NCBI RefSeq assembly: GCF_024679245.1 | Contig: NC_090183.1 | Span: forward strand, 20,875,207 to 20,939,206 | DNA length: 64,000 bases | From: Pseudorasbora parva | Lineage: Eukaryota > Chordata > Actinopteri > Cypriniformes > Gobionidae | Direction of reading: 5' to 3' | Part shown: piece after piece, positions 56,912 to 64,000 of the stretch | Position numbering within the stretch: position 1 is the first letter of the stretch | Layout of the letters: each line of letters opens with the position of its first letter | Program-made: the position numbers and the translations under genes | The notes under the pieces: model-generated | Databases searched by the model: none | What the model saw: the letters and a program-made list of their open reading frames with translations, nothing else | Told to the model about the DNA's origin: nothing

Positions 56912-59900
56912 CTGGAGTAATTAACCCTTCAGTGTAATCTTCCAGCAATTTGATTTCTTCTGACGTAAGTGCTGACTTCCATTTTTGAAGTAGTTTGGCC
57001 GTTATGCGTTTAGAATTTAACCCCAAATGTCTGGCGACCGCATCAACATTCTCAAAGTCCAGTCCAGCCAGTTTAAATAATTGTCCAAGCGTTAATACTC
57101 CAGCGTTAAGAAGCAGATCACAAAAAGCGGGGAGTGCTTTTTCCTTCGATAGGTCCAAACGAGATCCATAAACCAGAGGTTCTTGTAGCAACCAATGCAG
57201 AGAGGTGATAGAGCTGGGTCTCTGCACCTTAAACAATGACCAAACTTTAAATAGGTTTCGATAAAAAGTGGGCAACGTAGACAAGTCCAACTTTTGCGGA
57301 TTCAACCAAAACAAAGATCTCTAAAATCCAGTCCTCTGAAATCTCGCAACATAATACAAGCAGCATATTTCCAGCTTGAGTCCACTGGTCCAGTCAACAG
57401 TCTTTGAGCAAATTGAAGCCTAAAGGCTGCTATTCTGCTCTGTATATGCATTAACCCATGCCCTCCCTCTTCTTTGGGTAAATACAGAACAGCTTTCAAC
57501 ACCCAATGCATCCTGTCCCAAAAAAAATCTACTAAAATAGATTGTAACCTTGGCAGTAAATCTCGTGGAGGATCCACACAATTAAATCGATGCCATAAAG
57601 CAGATGAAACTAAACTGTTTATGATCAGTATTCGACCTTTATATGACAACTGATGCAAAAATTTCCATATGGCAAAAATTTCCATTTATTAAGGCCACCT
57701 TTAAACTTCTCCACAATCCCTTCAAACTTCTTTTTCATAAAAGTTTCATCCCCTAAAAACACTCCCAAATATTGTATGCCTTCCTTGGTCCAGGATAAAC
57801 CTTCTGGAAGTTTTGGTTCCATATTGCCCCAGCTTCCAACCAATATTGCTTCACTCTTGGACCAGTTTACTTTTGTGGCAGATATTTTTTTGAAATTTTC
57901 CAGGATCTCCAACAGTACATTTATATCTCTCTGTCCATTAATTAAAATAACGACATCGTCAGCATATGCCGATAACTTAAAAACATTCGTACAGCATGGG
58001 ACATGTAAACCAGACACTTTTGCTCTTAATTTATGTAAGAGGGGCTCTATAGCCAAAGTATACAGCATTCCAGACAACGCGCAGCCTTGTCTGATACCTC
58101 TAAAAACTTTGAAAGGGGCACACAAATTTCCATTAATTTTTTAAAATGCTTTCGACATCATTGTACAACACTTTTATCAAGGAAATAAAATCATTGCTAA
58201 AACCAAAAGCTGTTAAAACATTCCATAAATACACGTGCTCCACTCTGTCGAAGGCTTTTTCTTGGTCGATGGACACAAGGCCAAAGTCCAGTTTTAGGTT
58301 TTTACCTATATCTATAATATCCCTAATATAGGAAATATTATGAAAAATGTGTCTCCCTGGAACACAATACGTCTGATCGGGATGAATAATTTGACTTATA
58401 ACTTCACTCAATCTACTAGCCAGAACTTTGGAGAGTAGTTTATAATCCGTACACAGCAAGCTCACAGGTCTCCAATTTTTTATCTCATTTAGGTCACCTT
58501 TCTTTGGCAATAATGTAAGGACACTTCTTCTACAACTTAAAGGTAGTTGTCCATTGACCAAGCTTTCATTTATTACATGCAATAAGTCTGGGCTCACTTC
58601 TGTCCAAAACGTCTTATAGAACTCGACTGGTAGCCCGTCTATTCCAGGTACTTTACCACCTTCCATACTTTGAAGTGCCTTTTCTAATTCCTCTAAGGTG
58701 ACAGCTTTACTAAGTTCAACGTCTACTTGGGGCAAATTTTCAAAAAAACTCTCATCCTGCATATCATCATGTGTTACTTCACTCTCATATAATTTTCCAT
58801 AAAAATGAACTGCCCTGTTTCTGATTTCAAAAGGATCCGACAACACATCTCCAGTCTCAGAACGTAAAGTGTGTATAAGTCTTTTTTGCCCATTTTTCTT
58901 CTCTAAATTAAAGAAGAATTTAGAAGGTGCGTCCATCAACTCTATGTTCTGAAATCTCGACCTGACGAGAGCTCCTTGTGCAGTCACATCTAACAGGTCA
59001 TTAAAAAAATTATTTTTCTCTTTAAAACTCTTGATAGCCGTCAAATCTCCAGCGACATCAGCAAGTTCTTGCAATTCTTTTAATTCTCTCTCTAACATTT
59101 CAATTGCATCTTTTCTTTCTCGTGTGGCATTAAAAGTATAATGTTGGCACAGCTGTCTAACTTGTGTTTTTGCAAAGTCCTACCACTGTTGTACGGACTG
59201 AAAGGAAGATTTTTTAGATCTAAAATCAATCCAAAACTCTTTAAAAATATATTTAAAAGAACGATCACATAACAGATTGTTATTCAAGTGCCAATAAGCA
59301 CTTTTTGGCTTAATTGAACCTACAGTCACATTACATTTAACTAGACTATGGTCAGAAAAAACAACTGGGATGATAGAACATCCCCTAAAAAGATTAAGTT
59401 GGTGTTTATATCCATAGAACCTATCCAACCTCGCTAGAGATACCAAATTATCTTGAACATGCATCCAAGTATACTGCCTTTGCATAAAATGGAAATTTTT
59501 CCACACATCAGCAATCTCACTTGAATTCATCAATTCAATGAGTCTCTTTCGTGATGGCATGTGAGGCTCAACATGATTTCTGTCTGTTAAGTGTTCTGTA
59601 CAATTAAAATCCCCCCCCCCCCCCCCCCCCAAATTAAAACATCCTCTGTGCTACAATTTGCTAATACATTACTCAAAGTATCTAAAAAACACATTCTTTC
59701 GATTGCTCTGGTAGGAACATACACAGAAATGAATACAAAAAAACTACTCTCAAACTGGGCTCTGACTTTTAACAGTCTGCCCTTTAAAATCTCTTCCACT
59801 TGAAATGAACAAGGAATGAAACTCTTAGAAAATAAAATAGCAACACCTCCACTGGTAGAACTCAAATGACTTAAAATAGACAATCCATCAAACTCTCTTG

Positions 59901-60117
59901 CCCAATCACTCGCATTTATCTCAACACTATGAGTCTCTTGAGCAAATAAAACATGCATTTTTTTCTGTCTAATTGTTTCGAAAAGATGAAACCGCTTTTT
60001 CGCTCCCCTCGCCCAATTCATGTTCAGAGAAGCAATACATATTTCTCCCATAAATGAGGAAAGAAAAAAGCAAATTAGACTCAACAAACACAAAACCCAA
60101 ATACATGTGCTTTTCAT
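56912..60117 (-). pseudogene. K7 ORF2, endonuclease-RT, many lesions, C-terminus lost
   Basis: ATG 60115-60117 shares ATGA with the ORF1 stop. Leader CIWVLCLLSLICFFL, then MGEICIASLN, FAQETHSV, SGGVAILFSKSF. The GGDFNC motif is broken by a run of 20 C at 59611-59630 (G on the coding strand). TAG near 59180 replaces a Trp in QQWWDF. RT: VPGIDGLPVEFYK, RRSVLTLLPKKGDL, IDQEKAFDRVEH, RQGCALSG, SAYADDV. Shifts occur in an A run near 58135, at a small duplication near 57665 and near 57310. It ends at GLITPDY at the K6/K7 junction. Confidence 0.87.
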
Positions 60118-61379
60118 TTTTCATTGCAACTATTGGACTCTGGTTGGGCATTAAGCTTGGCAAGTATTTTCTTTAGACAATATATTTCTTGATTGCTAAA
60201 ACACCCTTCACTCCTATATACTCTTGCTTTATCAATGAACTGCATCACATCAGGAAAATGCTCTTCAATACGAACTTTTCTCGCATTCTTAGTTACCTTC
60301 AAAAAGGATTTAATGTCATCTGAACTATAGTTCTTATTCGAAAAACCACTTAGCGGCAAACTGCACGCCACACTGCATTCCGAAAAATCACTTTCACTTT
60401 CTATGTCCGTTTGACTTAAATCGTAACCCAACCCTTTTTTTGCTGGCTGATCTGAAGGACGTTGTTCTAACCTTCACTTCAATGGCGTTTTAAAAGCACA
60501 ATCGTCTAACTCAGTCTCCATCACACTTTCAAGATTAACGGACGGTTTGTCTACAATGTCCACAATACAGTCTCTATTCTCCACCTCATTATCTTCACCC
60601 ACAGTAACCGCCATACCTTCATCTTCCTCAGAGCGATCTGCCCGCTCTACAGCCACTGTCACTGCGACAGCCGCCACCGGCGCCGCTGTCTGCGCCGAAA
60701 CCAGTCCAGGCACCTCATCAACCGCGACTATCCCAGCGACATTCCGATTTACATTTACAATGTTTCCATCCTCTAAAGCCTGTAACGGTCTCTCATTTGA
60801 CTTATCCTGTCTACCTGGACACGCACGGATCATATGCCCCACTTCACCACAATTAAAGCACTTCATGTTATTTGTAGTGGCAAAAATTACATAATTAAAA
60901 TCCTCGTGCCGAAAATTTAAGGACAAATCCAGTTCATCAATATTATCTTGCAGGATCATGTAAACATAGCGCCTGAAAGACACTACATGTTTCAAGAGAG
61001 GAGACTTAGTGCCAATCGGAATCATCTTTATAGGTGAAACTGTTTTACCATAACGGGCAAGCACTCCGATTAACACTTCATTTGGGATAAATGGTGGCAC
61101 ATTTGATAACGTCACCTTTTTAGAAGGTGTAGACAAAGGAAGCACCTGTGTAAAGATACCGTTAATCACTACGCCGCTTTGTACTAACTGATTTGCTAAA
61201 TCCACTGTTTTCACAAATACAACAACAGCGCTATTCATACGGGACGCTAATACAATGTTGTCGTATCCGACCGCTTCTCCCACCGCTAAACTGCATCCCT
61301 CCACACCAGCGACTGAATCTATTTTTACACCATGACGCCTTGTCAGAGAATTGAAACTCCCGCTGCCTGGGGTGGCCAT
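60114..61379 (-). pseudogene. K7 ORF1, single nonsense codon
   Basis: Start MATPGSGSFNSLTRRHGVKI by conservation (upstream Met at 61418 not conserved). VLASRMNSAVVVFVK, LPLSTPSKKVTLSNV, LKHVVSFRRYVYMIL, knuckle CFNCGEVGHMIRAC, then an Ala/Val-rich and acidic linker. TGA at 60471-60473 falls after KTPLK where sisters have Arg, and the same frame continues through DDIKSFLKVTKNARKV, EEHFPDVMQFIDKA and NQEIYCLKKIL to TGA 60114-60116. Only one base change separates this ORF1 from an open frame. Confidence 0.87.
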
Positions 61380-61587
61380 GCTCGTGAGAGCCGACACCCC
61401 GTCTGACACACCACTCACTTCCCTATTTCACAAATTAACTCTACAAAATAGAAGAACTATAAACAACTAACAAAAACAAACAACAACAAAAGAAACAGAA
61501 AAAAGATAGAGAAATATAGCCCACTCGTACCTCACACAGCAGCCAAACGCTCACTCACACTCGCTCCGCCCACTCACCCGCACATGC

Positions 61588-61591
<4 letters not shown>

Positions 61592-61618
<27 letters not shown>
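61592..61618. repeat. (GA)n microsatellite 7
   Basis: 27 bp, between the K7 5' end and the K8 3' end; the shortest intact junction. Confidence 0.97.
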
Positions 61619-64000
61619 CTTTGACTTTAGAAAGTCTTTTATTTATACATTACTAAAAAAAATTAAAACGAGAACATTCCACAAAATTTTAAATGTCCAC
61701 ATCCAAACACCAAAACATTTACCATTCACCAACAACCCTCCTCAAAGGATATTTACTTTAAAACCCCCCAAAACATCAGGTTAACATAAAAACCCTTCCA
61801 CCCCCCAAAAATGATAAAAATACATCACATTGTTTGTTAGATTATAAAAAGCATATTCCAACGTTAATCTTTTTTTAACAAAACAATTAACCATAATAAC
61901 CCGATCTATTTCACCCCCCTTTGCTTCTACTCTGTTCTTCCTGGTACACCAAATTGCTAATTTGGTAATACCATACAAAAAATTTAAAATAATCAATTTA
62001 TGCTTTTTTTCAACAGAATATTTTGGACCAAAAATGAACAAATTGAGACCAAAAAAAACTAACATCTTCAAACTCCAACATTTCACAAGCTCCAAAATAT
62101 TTTTTAAACGAGAACATTGCATAAAAACATGGAAAATAGTCTCAGATTCACCACAAAAAGGGCAGCCCTCCCCTATCAAAGGATCCAGCCATGCTATGTG
62201 TCTGTTTGTAGCTAATATCCCATGTACAATCCGCCACTGAAGGCCTCCTACTCGTTTTTCAATGGGTCTTTTGTACAGGGACCGCCAGCTTCCTTTCGGG
62301 GAAGAGCCTGACTCCAACACCAAAGTCCATTTACTTTCTTTCAAGTCTTTTAAACTTTTATAGTTACAACTTTTCACACATATCCTGTACATGGTCTTTC
62401 TTGGTATAGTTCTGAAAAAATCCACTTCTGGAATTCTTAATGACAATATATTTCCAGGAACTTCCTCCCAATCGTCTTTAAATCAATTTTGAAATCAGGG
62501 AAAACATATGGCTCTTTACATGTCTTGACGGTGGTAACATTTATAAAGTCTCTTACTGATCTTGGGAGTACCGATTCTAGTTCATCAATCACTCGTTGAG
62601 TGGTACGTACAGATCTGAACCCCACTTTGTCAGCCAGTTCTCTTGCCTCTATCCATCCACATCCTCTTCTGAGATCACTTAACTTAGATATTCCAGCCGA
62701 AGTCAGTGCAACTCTGATAGAATCAGATAACAAAAGACCAGTAGATAGAAGATCATTAAAAAACAAAGGTTCTTCAAAAATCCATACATCAGGACTCTTC
62801 CATTCCCTAGAGAGAGTAAAAGTCCGCCATAATTCTAAAACACCAATATAAAAAGGTGTAAGTCCTCCAAGCAAAGTTCCTTTTAATTCCATTGTGAATA
62901 ATTGTTTATCCAGTCCCATTCTTCCAGCTTTACGTAAAAGGGCACATGCAACATCCATCCAAACATGAGGCTGATGATAAAGAAGGCGTTGAACAGCCAT
63001 TAACCGAAAAGTTGCCAATCTGGACTTTATATCAATAAGTCCCTGTCCACCTTCATGCACTGGCAAAAAAAGGATAGCAGGCTTTAGCCAATGCTGTCCT
63101 GACCACAAAAAAAAATCCACCAGCATTTTCTGTATTTCTCTGATCAGATTGAAAGGTGGATCAAGAACCATAAACTTATGCCAGAGTGTTGAGGCGATTA
63201 AATTGTTGGAAATCAGTACTCTTCCCCTATACGACAACTGGGGTAGCAACCATTTCAATTTAGACAACTTAGCACGGACTTTTTCCACTAACCCTTCCCA
63301 ATTTTTCTTTTCAAAATCATCACTGCCCATATATACCCCTAAATATTTAAAGCCTGTTTTATTCCATTGAACATTTTTTGGGAGTTTAGGCAAAGAAATG
63401 TTTTTGTTAGATCCAAACCATAAGGCTTCTGTTTTCCCCCAGTTAAGTTTGGCTGAAGAAAGTTTTCCATACACTTCCAAACTTTCTTCTAAATATTTGA
63501 CATCTTCTGTATTTTGGATTATCACAGAAATATCATCTGCATATGCAGAGAGTATAATAGATTCTTTCCTTAAAGCTCCTGTTATAACTATACCCTTTTT
63601 TCCGCATCAAACACAGTAATGGTTCGATTGCCAAACTATAAAGTTGTCCAGACATTGGGCATCCTTGTCTAATGCCTTTTTCCATTTTTACTGGAACACT
63701 CAAACCACCTCCGACTTTTATCAAACATGTAGCATCATAATACAACACTTTTACCCAAGACAAAAAATGTTCTCCAAAACCATAACACTTAAGAACATGG
63801 TACAAGTATTGATGATCTACACGATCAAAAGCCTTCTCTTGATCTAGGGAAACAATACCAAAATCAACATTATACACCTTAGCATATTTTAAAATATCTC
63901 TCTTTAAAAACAAATTGTCATAAATAGATCTCTTAGGTATACAATAGGATTGATCCTCAAATATTAATTTCTCCAACACATTTTTAAGTCTATTGACAAT
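61619..64000 (-). mobile_element. Kibi-like LINE, copy K8 (runs off the right edge)
   Basis: Third-lineage copy, nearest to K5. The 3' UTR is 162 bp with a perfect hairpin GACTTTAGAAAGTC (61623-61636) and AATAAA 61638-61643 (minus). ORF1 and the endonuclease are beyond the window. Confidence 0.87.
61781..64000 (-). pseudogene. K8 ORF2, RT and C-terminus, partial at edge
   Basis: From the right edge: LDQEKAFDRVDHQYLYHVL and RQGCPMSGQLYSLAIEPLL, a frameshift near 63530 just before the YADD region, then GFKYLGVYMG, SYRGRVLISNNLIAS and WSGQHWLKPAILFLPVHEGG. A second shift near 62440 precedes IEKRVGGLQWRIVHGI and the CPFCGESETIFHVFMQC block. The C-terminus GVEGFLC ends at 61781. The SGQHW and SGQLYS variants are shared with K5. 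Confidence 0.87.

Larger units (their letters stand above)
56912..61591 (-). mobile_element. Kibi-like LINE, copy K7 (3' end deleted)
   Basis: K7 keeps the 5' UTR, ORF1, the endonuclease, RT and part of the ORF2 C-terminus. The last quarter of ORF2 and the 3' UTR were lost in the fusion with K6. The 5' end reads TGCGCATGTGCGGG on the element strand next to (TC)n. Proteins are closest to those of K3. Confidence 0.87.

Overview
The window is teleost DNA, most likely from a cyprinid-type fish. It holds no recognisable host gene, rRNA or tRNA; nearly every base with an identifiable origin comes from a transposable element. The call rests on the element mix: a Gmr1-like Gypsy, Tx1/Kibi-like LINEs in TC repeats, a fish-type DIRS, a PIF/Harbinger with a MADF partner gene, TTAA and hAT-like MITEs, and a SINE-like repeat that I know from cyprinid genomes.

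Layout. 1-3606: 3' part of a Ty3/Gypsy element with integrase ahead of reverse transcriptase, ending in a 417-bp LTR. 3607-8820: non-coding DNA with small DNA transposons, including a 2.6-kb nest of three TIR elements. 8821-10253: 3' end of an L1-type LINE with a 173-bp tandem duplication. 10254-64000: a head-to-tail array of eight Tx1-clade, Kibi-like LINEs (here K1-K8), all on the minus strand. Most are separated by (GA)n tracts, i.e. (TC)n on the element strand. Each unit is, from right to left, a 5' UTR, ORF1 (RRM-like region plus CCHC knuckle), ORF2 (AP-type endonuclease, RT, Cys/His C-terminus), and a short 3' UTR with AATAAA that stops at the microsatellite without poly(A). K1/K2 and K6/K7 have been fused by deletions that removed the intervening microsatellite. 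K5 and K8 form a second, clearly different subfamily.

The array has itself been a landing pad. K2 carries a SINE-like repeat and a 4.4-kb Harbinger (MADF-BESS gene and DDE transposase, convergent). K4 carries a 1.2-kb TTAA MITE and a 6-kb element of uncertain class without target duplication, joined at a TT dinucleotide, built of two tandem units with identical ends. K6 carries a 6.1-kb DIRS element joined at an AAC trinucleotide. Sibling LINE copies act as empty-site references, so most insertion points can be read to the base.

The least explained observations are: (i) the TT-joined tandem element at 29081-35052; (ii) a hydrophobic leader in front of the ORF2 endonuclease, starting at an ATG that overlaps or nearly touches the ORF1 stop, open in six of seven LINE copies; (iii) conserved 5' termini that resemble NRF1 or ZNF143/THAP11 motifs. 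All coding regions except the K3 ORF1 and the Harbinger MADF gene carry visible lesions.
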